In this document: piece after piece, positions 34,201-44,620 of the stretch
Position numbering within the stretch: position 1 is the stretch's first letter
How the letters are laid out: every line of letters begins with the position of its first letter
Assembly: GCF_000182925.2 (NCBI RefSeq)
Contig: NC_026505.1
Location: 1,302,001 to 1,366,000 of the forward strand
Origin: Neurospora crassa OR74A
Lineage: Eukaryota > Ascomycota > Sordariomycetes > Sordariales > Sordariaceae
Length of the DNA: 64,000 nucleotides
Direction of reading: 5' to 3'
The notes under the pieces: generated by a model
Told to the model about the DNA's origin: nothing
Seen by the model: only the letters and a program-made list of their open reading frames with translations
Databases searched by the model: none
Translations under genes and position numbers: made by a program

Positions 34201-35184
34201 ACTCTGTTACATAGCCTGGCTCCTCAACCCTCGACTTGCCCCGCTATCGTTCCCCTCGTTGTCGATCTGATCTAGATCCCTTGTTCGCTATCCAAACGGC
34301 GGCACATTGTCTGCTGTCGTTTTACTTTCTCATGCTGACCTGATATCCCAGCCAATCTATTTTCCATCCACCCTTGCCAGTATCTCTACCCTCAGCCATA
34401 TTGCCTTTGCCACTTGGATCATTATCCCAGTCTCAAGAACACCGAAAGATTACCAAATCCAGTAACCTAGTTCGAACTGGAGCTTTGCAGCTTATAAGTC
34501 AACAGCTCTCGAGCGAAAGACGGAGATCCTTTCGACTTCGGCTTACTCGCTCCGGCTTCTTCATACGGGTACCGAAGAGTCACTCTGAACAACCTTGAGG
34601 TTGACCAGAAGAGAAAAGACGTGACCAATCATCCACGTTCATCCAAATATTACACCAAAACTTGCCGCGACCAGCAATAGCACGGGAGGCGCAAGCCACC
34701 ACCACACCTCACCACTCGCTCCCAAGTATCTTTTTCCCGCACCCTCCAGGTTGTGTTCGCTCTTCATTCCCGTTGCCCACTCACTCACCGCCCGGGGTCT
34801 TGTTACTCGCTACATACCCTGCTACCAAACTATCCAGGTCATAGACACTTCCGCGCCGTCTGAAGAGCCCTCAATCGTCCCTCCCGCTCCCCCACCCTCC
34901 TCCATTGCTCGTTCTTCCTCCGCTTCACACTCCTACCGCCCATCTCCGTTCTTAGGCTGCTACCCTCTTACCTCAGCTTCCAATTTTTGCGAGTAACCAA
35001 GCAAGGAAACAAGGCAACTACAGTACCGGCACTGGACCGCACTTAAGCACACCAACCTTGGTGGTCCTCCTTGCTAGTTGGTGCTTCAACTATTGTCAGG
35101 CAAACCTCCCTCGCCGCTCCCTTTGCTCCGGCTTTCTCCCTGCAGATTGTCACGAGCAAAGGGTGATACCCATACACATTCCCA
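31257..35184. other. 3.9-kb gene-free interval upstream of the ubiquitin-like-domain gene
   Basis: No conserved coding sequence was seen on either strand. The part from about 33400 to 35184 is strongly C/T-rich with many short ATG-initiated frames, GT-AG pairs and CTRAY motifs, as expected of a long, possibly spliced 5' leader and promoter of the gene at 35185. A near-palindrome, TACGGAGTACTCTGTA, lies at 33211-33226, and a poly-T run at about 31701-31711. The first about 700 bp are the EMC2 3' flank. Confidence 0.5.
33211..33226. repeat. TACGGAGTACTCTGTA near-palindrome
   Basis: This is one base away from the perfect palindrome TACGGAGTACTCCGTA. From memory that palindrome recurs in intergenic DNA of filamentous ascomycetes. 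It is followed at once by a second short dyad, GTACC-CCC-GGTAC (33224-33236). Confidence 0.4.
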
Positions 35185-38125
35185 ATGTCGTAAGTCTGGT
35201 CCGGATCCTCGATTCTACATCGCGACTGCGCCACATTACCTGGCCTGTGTCTGTTCTCCCTTCTTGGAACCAGCTAACCCCGGACCCTTTCCTCCTCTCT
35301 TTACGCCTGCAATAGGAGCCGACGATCCATCAACATCACTGTCAATAACCCAGGTCCTGCGTACTCCTCAACCACATCATCGAGCGGATACGACTCATCC
35401 CAGTACCAGTACGGGTACGGCCGCGACGACTCGGTAGTCGATGACGAGGACGATGAGGAGGTGACCGACGACGAGTCCACCGAAGACGACCATTGGGATG
35501 ACCACTACGACGAAATAGACCCTTCGGATTCTGCCTCGGCGACCGCGGAGTACTATCCTCACCCTCATCACGGGCATTCACCACTGCCTCCTCACTCTCC
35601 TCACTCTCGCTCTCACAGTACCCATAGCGCTCGGAGTCCCCGACTACTAGAACGCAGCGAGTCTGCGTCGCGCCGGAATCTAGTTTCCTCAGGGAGACAA
35701 TCTTACTCTTATCGCGCCCCGACGGCACCTCCTCCGATGGAGTCGGAGTACGGGGACGAGTTTGGAGGGTACGGTGGGCGCGGCCATGGACATCACTCAC
35801 AACCCGGCTATTATGGCCGTGGCGCGGGTCACAGCGCCTACGCTCCTAGCCATGCTGGATATGTGCCTAGCCACTTCGGAAACCAGATGGTACCCTATGA
35901 CTACAATAACCCATTCGCCCCCTCTCCCATGAACGACACCCTCGCCAGAACCAGACGCGGTGGTGGTGGCGGCGATGACTACTTTGGCGGCCACGACCCG
36001 CGTGGACATAACCCGCGCGGCCATCTCTACGACATGATGCCCTACGGAGGAGGAGGAGGACCAGGCGCCGCCGCCGGCGCTCTCGGTTACTACGGTGCCG
36101 GAGGCGGCTTCGGTACCCCCGGGCCCAGCCACATGGCCGGGCTCATGTTCCAACCCCCTCCACCACCACCCACCGAACACCCGGGCAAGTCACCAACCCC
36201 GGCGCCCGAGAAGAAGCCCGACCCAGAAATGGAAGCTCTCAAGAAGCAACTAGAGGAGTTTCAACTTGAGAAGAAGCGCAAAGAAGAAGAGGAAAAGAAT
36301 CGCGAGATTGAGCGCAAGATTCGCGAAAAAGCGGAGGAGGAGCTGCGCAAGAAGCAGGAAGAGGACCGCAAACGCGCCGAAGAGGAGAAGAAGCGCCAAG
36401 AGGAGCAGAACGCTGAGATGGAACGGGCGGTCAAGGAGGCGCAGCGGGCGGCGGAGGAGAAGGCCGCTCAGGCGCGCAAGGAAGAGGAAGAGAGGCAGAG
36501 GAAACACGCCGAAGCGCTGGCCGAGGCTCAGAGAAAGGCAAGAGCTGAGTTTGAGGCTGAGCTTAAGGCTGCTGAGGAACGGCGCAAGCGCGAGGAGGAG
36601 GCTGCCAAGATCGCTGCTGAGCTTGAAAAGCAGAGGATTGAAGCGGCTGTGAGGGCAAAGGAGGAAGAGCTCAAGAAGAAGCATGCCGAGGAAGAGCTGC
36701 AGCGGATTGCGGCCGAGAAGAAGGCGGCGGAGGAGGCCGCGGAGAGGAAACGGCTGGAGGATGAAGCCAAAGCGAGGCTGGACCGGGCGCTTAAGGAGAC
36801 CGAGGAAAAGATCGCTGCCGCCATCCGAGCCGACCGAGAGAAGGCGGCCGAGGAAGCAGCCAAGAAGGCGGCCGAAGAAGCCGAGAAGGCGCGCAAGCAG
36901 AAGGAGTTTGAGGAGTGGCAGAAGCACCTCGAGGCCGAGGCCAAGCTCAAGGCCGAGATCGAAGCCCGCGAGCGGATGGAAAAAGAAAGAGCGGAAGCTG
37001 CGAAAGCCGCGGCCGCAGAAGAGGAGCGCAAGAAGGCGGAGGAGGCACTGCGTAAGCGGCTCCTGGACGAGGCCGAGAACAAGGCCCGGGAAGCTGCCGA
37101 GAAGGCCAAGGCCGCCGAAGAAGAGAAAAAGGCTGCCGAAGAGGCGCTCAAGAAGAAGATCTTGGCCGAGGAGGCGGCCAAGAAGAAGGAGGAGGAGGAG
37201 GCTGAACAGAAGAAAGATAAGGCCCCCATCAGATTTAAGGACGCTGTAGGCCGCAAGTTCAGTTTTCCCTTCCGTCTGTGCCAGACGTGGCAGGTATGTT
37301 GTTTGCTTCCGTCCCCCCTCCCTGATCCCTCCTTTTACTAACACATTCCCGCAGGGTATGGAAGAACTCATCAAACAAGCCTTCCTCCACGTCGACGTCA
37401 TCGGCCCCCACGTTCAAGAAGGCCACTACGACCTGATCGGCCCCGACGGCGAGGTAATCCTCCCGTCCGTTTGGGAGCGTGTCATCGAGCCGGACTGGCA
37501 AATCACCATGCAGATGTGGCCCATGGACAAAGCGCCCCTCCGCAACCAGATGCCTCCCGGTGCTTTACCCCCGGGCTTCGGCGCCGGTGCCCCCGGTGGT
37601 CACGGAATGGGTGGGTGGTCTCCCCGGCCAAGGCCGTCCCATGTTCCCCGGCGCCCCACCCGCTTCTCGTATGCCACCCGGCATCTCGGACGCACACGGG
37701 CACAGAATGGCGCACGACATGTTCCCTCCCGGGCAGCCTGTCCGTCCGCCTATGGGAATGCCTCCTGGTATGGGTATGGGCATGGGTGGTGGTGGTGGAG
37801 GAGGAGGTATCCCGCCCCCGCCCCCGCCTGGCTGGCCTCCTAGTGGCAGTAGACACGCCGCTGCGCCGCCGCCGAGACCCGCGGCCATCGTGGTCGATGT
37901 TGAACCCGAAGTCAGGCAGCACAGGTCGAAGCATTCGTCGAGCCACAGCAGAAAGGAGACGAAGGCGACGGTGCTGGGGTGGATGGCGGGCGGGAAGCCG
38001 GTGAAGAGTAGTAGTAGTAAGAAGTATGTCCTTGTCAGGTATCCATCCGGTCCCTTACCCTGATGGTTATCAAATGGGAGAGAGAAAAGCTAACGTGTTG
38101 GGTTGTGAATAGGAAGAAGCACTAA
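35185..38125 (+). CDS. Coiled-coil protein with ubiquitin-like domain (ULD type); apparent internal frameshift
   Basis: Exons are 35185-35189 (five coding bases), 35316-37293, 37355-38023 and 38113-38125. The start joins as ATG-TC|G, giving MSSRRSINITVNN. Order: acidic, Ser/His-rich disorder (about 20-130); Gly/Tyr/Pro-rich stretch (about 130-300); a very long Lys/Glu/Ala charged coiled coil (about 310-640); then the conserved domain RKFSFPFRLCQTWQ|GMEELIKQAFLHVD...GHYDLIGPDGEVILPSVWE...WQITMQMWPM, a fungal ubiquitin-like domain; then a Pro/Gly-rich tail and a basic end. The conserved domain and the tail are in different frames. Around 37604-37621 the sequence GGTGGGTGGT carries one base too many to join HGMGG to GLPGQGRPMFPG. 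In the first frame the product would end in out-of-frame Arg/Pro-rich sequence at 37843. This is an assembly error, a true mutation or, less likely, recoding. Function unknown. Confidence 0.75.
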
Positions 38126-39124
38126 GCGAGTCCATTGGGCGAAGACGCCGGAGTCATCGATGATTTAAAGGGTGTGTATGGGTGATCGACTACGACACCC
38201 ATTCGGCTCTTAAACCCTCCACGCTGGTTGATTCAAAGAGCCGATCTACACCTCCCTTTCTTTTTCATCGTCGCTTTTTTTGGTGTTTGTTTGTTTTGGC
38301 TTTTGATACCTCTTTCTCTGCTTGATCTGGCTTTTGACATTGTTTTTTTGTTTATTCTTTTGGCGGATACAGAGGCGTTCCTTTAGGGGGGGCTTTCTAA
38401 CGCGCTTTGCCTCGTTTACAAAATCTTATGACGAAAAAGTAGTGCAATGGGATGATGCGTGATGATGGATGAGAAATGGACAAGTAATGTAGTTGATGCC
38501 ATGTGATTCATGGTACGAGATCATGTGTGGATGACTATGTATACGTTACGCCAGGGTAGGGGAAGAGATGTCGATGTGGGTGTGGAGATGGACGGGGACG
38601 TTGATTGACGAGGAAGGGGGTGGTTCGATGTTGATTGGCATAGGTTTTGGTTTGCAATACATCAGTACTTGGGAGGCTGTGTTCTAAACTCAACGTGAAT
38701 GAATGCCTCTGGTGTTGACACTTGCTGTAGATGGAGCATCGTTGGACCATACCACTATGCCTTTGCCAATTCAGAACCCTTTTCAGTAATGTGATGTACT
38801 TGGGTAGGGTATCTTGTCCATTCCTGACAATAGCATGTCTATGTCTTGCAATCCCAAGCCACGCCGTCTATGTCTTAGTCAGGGTAACAATACAGTGATA
38901 TCAAGAAGCAGCGCTGCTCGCCATGCCATCTAGTCTAGTCTAGTACTCCCAACACTTCCCCAGTTGGATCTTCTTGACCCGGGATATTAATCAACTCCCT
39001 CTAACAAGATTCATCCAGCGAAGTTTATGAGGTCGACCCGGGCCGTGGACCACTACCATGAAACCCCTCGACGTCAATCCAGGCTTGACATCCTGTTACC
39101 AGACATCAATCCTCCTTCGCCCCA
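38126..39124. other. Convergent 3' region of the ubiquitin-like-domain gene and COQ10
   Basis: About 1 kb of T-rich 3' flanks. A short TCTAG-type tandem lies near 38930-38944. No gene is supported. Confidence 0.55.
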
Positions 39125-40114
39125 TCACCTCTTCCAAGTCCTCCTAGCCCTCTCCTCAAAAGCCGCAACCATCTCATCCACCTTCTGCCCCGCCAACTGT
39201 CCCACCGCAAACCCCAGCGCCGGACTCGCAAACTTGAACCTCACACTCAGCGCCACCTCTGTCCATTTGTCGTTGTCGGTAACGCCCTCTCCTCCCCCTT
39301 GGCTCTTCTTCTTCTTCGGAGTTGGAGCCGGCGGCACGCTCCTCACCGTCCACCTCGTCACCAGACTCTCAAACAAGCCCTCCATCTTCTCCGTCGTATC
39401 ATCTGACGGCGAACTCTGGTGGTAGCCAAATTGCTGGAGAACAGTAGCAGGGATAGTAGTAGTAGCATTCCCACTAACAGCCTCCACGATGCCCAACCCT
39501 TCGCCATCGTCCGGAACGCAGTAGACGCGTGACGAGTAGGACTCGGTAAAGGGACCCCAGCCTACTGTTAGGTCGCCGCGGGCTGGCCATTTTGTTGTCT
39601 TTCCATTTCCATTTTCTTGCGTTTCTGTCTCTGTTTCTGTCCCTGCCTCACCCTTTTCGGCGGGTGATGTTGCTGCTGTGATAGTAGGTTGTTCCGCCCA
39701 AGCGGTAACTACGCTCCGACTGCAATGCGGCAGGAATTGGCTGTAGGAGGAAACGTCGGCGATCAAGTTGTAGAGGTGCGCAGACGGGTAGGGAAGGATG
39801 CGGCGTGCGCGGAGGACGGTTTCTGGCGCGTTGTTGTTACCACCACCACCACCACCGGGAGAACCGTTGTTGAGGGCAGAGGCGGCGGAGGAGACGGCGG
39901 AGAGGAGCCAGGAGGAGTAAGAGCGGGTGGCGGTAGTGGTTGTTACTGGTGTAGGTGGTGAGGATATCCTCCGCTGGTGTGTGTGGTGGGAGGATGTGGT
40001 GTTGCTGGTTGTGATTGTGGTGGTGAGGGAGGAGAGAGATCGGACGATGCTCGTTCGGGGTTTGAGGAAGCGCGTTACGCTTGGAGGAACAAGGAGAGTA
40101 GGCCTTGGTGGCAT
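39125..40114 (-). CDS. coq10: Coenzyme Q-binding protein COQ10, mitochondrial
   Basis: START/polyketide-cyclase-like lipid-binding protein of the mitochondrial inner membrane that binds ubiquinone and is needed for its efficient use in respiration. The intronless gene encodes 329 residues. Residues 1-95 are basic and Ser/Thr/Arg-rich, fitting a mitochondrial presequence followed by a Gly/Asn linker. The domain opens with LRARRILPYPSAHLYNLIADVSSYSQFLPHC (about 101-131), the conserved COQ10 motif. It continues with LTVGWGPFTESYSSRVYC and ends with VRFKFASPALGFAVGQLAGQKVDEMVAAFEERA, the amphipathic C-terminal helix. Low-complexity inserts (Thr/Glu repeats near 147-170 and a basic loop near 267-280) make it longer than the yeast protein. 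The adjacent NAD synthetase gene is transcribed divergently. Confidence 0.92.
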   Translation of the reverse strand: MPPRPTLLVPPSVTRFLKPRTSIVRSLSSLTTTITTSNTTSSHHTHQRRISSPPTPVTTTTATRSYSSWLLSAVSSAASALNNGSPGGGGGGNNNAPETVLRARRILPYPSAHLYNLIADVSSYSQFLPHCSRSVVTAWAEQPTITAATSPAEKGEAGTETETETQENGNGKTTKWPARGDLTVGWGPFTESYSSRVYCVPDDGEGLGIVEAVSGNATTTIPATVLQQFGYHQSSPSDDTTEKMEGLFESLVTRWTVRSVPPAPTPKKKKSQGGGEGVTDNDKWTEVALSVRFKFASPALGFAVGQLAGQKVDEMVAAFEERARRTWKR

Positions 40115-41110
40115 TGTGTCGAGGACAAGTCTCGTGGACTGAGTAAACGGTCGAGGAAGGTGGTTTGCGCCGCGATTATCGTAGTTGGGAGAGGATGTTT
40201 GCGGTTCAGGGTGGTGGAGGTTGGCTGTTGATGTTTTCGGTGCCGGGTTCTCTTGTTATTTGAGTGATTAGGAAGAAGCGGAGGCTAGAAAGGTTCGTGG
40301 AGGTTATGGAAGGGTGGCGACTGGGCGTACCCGAATGCGCCGAAATAAACAAAGCTGGGAACTTTTTGAAGGCATTCCCGTCGCAATTCGGGGAACTTGT
40401 CCCGAGGTCGGGGTTGGGTTGTTGTTATTCGGACTGTGCATGTGTTGCCCCTAATTTTACACTGTGACAGTGCTGTATGAGATTGCAGCCGGCGCTGAAT
40501 GCCTGTTTCAAGGTGCCGGTTGATTGCTAAGGATCTGCTATTCCAACCATGTTCTTAGCCCAACAGAGCACCTCTGCGGGGTACCCTGAATTCACGACCT
40601 GACATCAAGACTTGCAATCGATTACCTCTACGACCAAGTTATCACGACACCAGACACTTCGAGAATTAATGTGAAGAGTCTGGGTAAGCTGGAAGAGATG
40701 AGGGAGATTCCATGATCATCTATCATTGAGGGGAGTTGAATGTGACATGTAGTCTAATCACCCCCCGTTGATGCCGAATCTTTTCCGATCACCACCAACA
40801 GACTGATAGCGGATCCGTCCCATCTTCCACCGAGAGACCCCAGTCTCCCCGTCCACGGTCCTCGTCGAGAACGTCATCCGAACCTCACAAGGGACGGGCC
40901 GCGATTCTATCAGTAACATCGTCAGTCTCGGATCACTTTGGTATCCTTTGATTAAAGTAAGTCCGACATTTTGTCCAGTAGAGGCTGGCGTCGAGTACTT
41001 ACTTTTATGACTCAACCCACCTGGCACTACCATTTTCGTCGTCTGCAACCCCTCCCCTACAAGTCCTTCTCTTACACATAACTGTCGACAGTATACCCGA
41101 TTCATCGGAA
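40115..41110. other. Divergent promoter region of COQ10 and NAD synthetase
   Basis: About 1 kb between start codons with no supported gene. The C/T-rich part at about 40990-41110 is the likely NAD synthetase leader. Confidence 0.55.
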
Positions 41111-43659
41111 ATGGGAGGGCACCTGGTGACGGTTGCGACCTGCAGTCTGAACCAATGGGTTCTAGATGTAAGTCAACCCTCGTCAACCTTTTCATCATAT
41201 TTTCATAGCATAGTACTAACTTGAACAAACAGTGGGAGGGAAACCTTCAACGCATCGTTGAGAGTATCCATCTCGCCAAGAAGGCCGGTGCTAGACTTCG
41301 TGTCGGTCCTGAGCTAGAGATATGCGGTTACTCAAGTTTGGATCACTTCCACGAGCTCGATGTCTACACCCACAGTCTGGAGATGCTCCGCAAGCTGTTG
41401 GAGGATGAGAGCTGCCATGACATCCTCATCGACGTCGGTCTGCCTATCCTCCACCGGAACATCCGATATAATGCCCGGGCTATTTTGCTGAACGGAAAGA
41501 TCCTCTTGATCGTGAGTATACCCCTTACTTCTAGCTCACGGACTCTTCACTCACAAACATGGACAGAGACCCAAGATGTGGCTTGCCAACGATGGAAACT
41601 ACAGAGAGATGAGACACTTCACCCCCTGGATGCGTCCCAGAGAAACCGAACTGTTCCATCTGCCCAAGATCCTCCAGGAAATCCAGGGCGAAACCCACGT
41701 TCTCTTCGGAGACGCTGTCATTTCCACCCCCGAGACAGCTTTCGGTGCAGAGACCTGCGAAGAGCTCTTTACTCCCAAGGCTCCTCACATCGACATGGCT
41801 CTTGACGGCGTTGAGATCATCACCAACAGCAGTGGCTCTCACTTCACCCTGCAAAAGCTCGACGTTCGTCTCCAGCTTATCATGGAGGCAACTCGCAAGT
41901 CGGGCGGTGTTTACCTGTATGCCAACCAACAAGGTTGTGATGGTGAACGCCTCTACTTTGACGGCTGCGCCATGATCATTGTCAACGGCAACATCGTTGC
42001 TCAGGGCTCACAGTTCAGTCTCAACGACGTGGAGGTCGTTACTGCTACTGTCGATCTGGAAGAAGTCAGAGCTTACAGGTCCTCCATCTCGCGTGGCTTG
42101 CAGGCGGCTACCTCGAATGCCAAGTACCAGAGGATCCAGACCTCGTTCGAACTCAGCCCTGAGGATGAAGATACCGATATCTGGAAGAAGCCCACCCTTC
42201 CCAGGCCACCAAGGTATCACTCAGTCGAGGAGGAGATTGCCCTGTGCGGTGGTTGCTATCTCTGGGATTACCTCCGAAGGTCTGGCACAGCGGGTTACTT
42301 GGTGCCCCTGAGCGGAGGCATCGACTCTTGCGCCACGGCTACTCTCGTATTCTCCATGTGCCGTATCGTTATTCAAGCCATCGAAGACGGGAACCAGCAA
42401 GTCATTGATGATGTCAGGTGTATCTGCAAGTATGGCAAGGAAGGCGAGCTTCCCAAGACGCCCCAAGAGCTTTGCAATCAGGTCTTCACTACCATCTACA
42501 TGGGCATGAGCAAGCAGAGCTCTGCCGAGACTCGCGGACGTGCCAAGGAGCTTTCCGACGCTATTGGCAGCTACCATGTTAACCTCGACATTGACGATGT
42601 GTATGAGGCTCAGAAGAAGCTTATCGTCCAGACAACGAATTTTGAGCCCAGGTTCAAGGTCCATGGCGGCACAGTCCAAGAGAACTTGACGCTGCAGTGC
42701 TTGCAGGCTCGTATCAGGATGGTTACTGCCTATGTACGTGATGTTCCATCCTTGGGTCGAGAGACAATCATATGCTAACGGTATGATGTAGGAATTTGGT
42801 CAGATCCTCCCGACTGCCCGTGGCAGGCCCGGTGGTGGCAGTCTTTTGGTTCTTGGAAGTGCCAATGTTGGCGAGGTAAGTTTGGCAATGCTCAGTTCAC
42901 ACAAGTCAACGGATAGTGACTGATGCGTGTGACAGAGTCTTCGTGGTTACTTGACCAAGTATGACTGCTCTAGTGCCGACATTAACCCCATCGGATCGAT
43001 CGACAAGGCAGACTTGAAGCGCTTTATTGCCTGGGCTGAGAAGAAGTTTGATCTCCCTTGCCTCCACGGGTTCTTGACGGCTGTCCCTACTGCAGAGCTG
43101 GTACGTATCTTAATTTGGTAATTCAGCGACTCATGAACCTGGTGCCTAACCAGACCTTGCACTATAGGAGCCCATCACCCAGGAATATGTCCAAAGCGAC
43201 GAAGCCGACATGGGAATGACGTACGCCGAGCTCACAGTCTTTGGTCGTCTTCGAAAGCTGAACAAGCTTGGTCCCTATGCCATGTTCCAGCGTCTCGTCC
43301 ACGACTGGAGCGCTGACCGTGAGAAGGTCGAGGGTGACGAGGCGCCTTTCTATACCCCCAGACAGGTTGCCGAGAAGGTCAAGAGGTTTTTCCACTTTTA
43401 TGCCATCAACAGGCACAAGATGACCACCTTGACTCCCGCATTGCATTGCAATGATTACTGTAAGTTCCGGACATGATCCATTTGTCGAAGTACCTCGACT
43501 GACCCCATCATAGCGCCGGATGACAACAGATTTGACCTTAGGCCGTTCTTGTATCCCCCCTTCTGGAAGAGCTGGAGCTTCAAGAGGATCGATATGGAGC
43601 TTGAGAGGATCGAGAAGAAGAGGGAGGAGCGTGCGGGAAAGGGCAAGGAGACTGCTTAG
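41111..43659 (+). CDS. qns1: Glutamine-dependent NAD(+) synthetase
   Basis: Catalyses the last step of NAD synthesis: nicotinate adenine dinucleotide + ATP + glutamine to NAD. Seven exons (41111-41167, 41233-41511, 41567-42733, 42792-42875, 42936-43100, 43168-43459, 43514-43659) give 729 residues. All six introns are 54-67 nt. The N-terminal nitrilase-type glutaminase has its triad: Glu46 (GPELEI), Lys115 ([10 protein letters not shown]) and Cys176 (ETCEELF), each offset by one from the yeast enzyme. The C-terminal synthetase has the ATP-pyrophosphatase P-loop SGGIDS (361-366). [30 protein letters not shown] and [27 protein letters not shown] follow, and the end is Lys/Glu-rich. Every junction restores sequence conserved with yeast QNS1. 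Cytosolic/nuclear housekeeping enzyme. Confidence 0.96.
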
Positions 43660-44620
43660 TGTCGACAAATACTCGACTAGAATGTGTTCGGTAGTCTTCA
43701 AATGAAATTTAAGAAGCCAAAAAAAGATTATCGACGACTGGCTCGAACGCACCACCTCTCTCCAAGCAAGCAAGAGAGGAGAGGAGAGGAGCAAAAAACA
43801 ACAACCGCCCGGTCAGAGCATCGGTGAACCGTTTGATTTCATCTGTCGACTGGAGCGTTCCCAGATACCATATAGGTAGACCGGCTACTAGATGTGAAGA
43901 CCCCTTTCCGTATCTTAGCACACCGTTCCCGATCCGGACAGGCAATAGGTTTTTGAGTTTTGAGAACTCAAACGGTAGACCGTTGTGCCATCTGACCAAG
44001 CGGTTGTTGTTGAAATTAGGGACCAACCGGGTCCCTAATATGGTCATTAGCGTTGAGGTTGAGATCGGATGAAGGAGCCGTAGGGAAGGTACGGCAGCTG
44101 CTGCGGGACTCGAAGGTCGAACGGTTCGGCTGGGGGAAGAACGCTGAATCATATCTACTTCACACATTTGGTCGTATTCCAGCATCAAGATCTTGATTCT
44201 ATCGATTTTCAAGTATTTGTCTGCGAGTTATCTCCAGATTCGAATTCGGGGGCGAGTGAGGGACAGCTCCTTGATGCGACAACCTCAATGGACAACCAGG
44301 GTTAGGGGTAGATAAGGATAAGACAGTCGGAGCTTGTGCCCACTGAGTGCAAAGTTGGGTGGGCCCCCTCCACAGCCCAATTGGCTCCACAGGCTCTGGA
44401 CCATTTTTTGTACTTTTCCTCGTTTCGGAATTTGCAAATCTTTTCCCCCTCCTCTCCTCTCCGTCTCTTCATTCTTCGTTCCCTCCGCGGTTCAAGAACC
44501 AGCACGATATGCTGCGTCAACCTTTCAACAAAGCCAGTGCCATTCAATGACCAGTGGTGATTGTTAGCTGCATCTTTTTACCAGTGCACTAACCAGGATC
44601 CTCCAACATTGTCCTTCGCC
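43660..44620. other. Intergenic region between NAD synthetase and Trm140
   Basis: This carries the NAD synthetase 3' flank and the Trm140 promoter. A GAGAG-type microsatellite lies near 43773-43793. A telomere-repeat-like AGGGTTAGGGG lies at 44298-44308. An uninterrupted 167-codon minus-strand frame (43709-44212) lacks recognisable domains and is not called as a gene. Confidence 0.5.
44298..44308. promoter_or_regulatory. Telomere-repeat-like motif upstream of Trm140
   Basis: AGGGTTAGGGG contains one exact TTAGGG telomere unit preceded by AGGG, about 315 bp upstream of the ATG. TTAGGG units in promoters are bound by Tbf1-type Myb factors in yeasts. A similar element lies upstream of primase (48310-48321). 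Confidence 0.35.

Noticed and set aside
35461-37341. Gene start at a GTG codon (35461) for the coiled-coil protein
   Set aside because: The frame continues upstream to a good acceptor at 35315 and joins a five-base ATG exon, giving MSSRRSINITVNN; a GTG start is not needed.
36250-37401. 383-codon minus-strand open frame rich in Leu and Phe
   Set aside because: It is the antisense of the Lys/Glu-rich coiled-coil exon; such repetitive GAG/AAG sequence gives long Leu/Phe antisense frames by chance.
37615-37705. A 91-nt intron that would reconcile the two frames of the ubiquitin-like-domain gene
   Set aside because: It has GT and AG and the right length modulo three, but no CTRAY branch site, and it would delete coherent Pro/Gly-rich coding sequence; a one-base insertion is simpler.
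43709-44212. 167-codon minus-strand open frame after NAD synthetase
   Set aside because: No recognisable domain, located antisense to a 3' flank and upstream region, with no splice partners; treated as chance.
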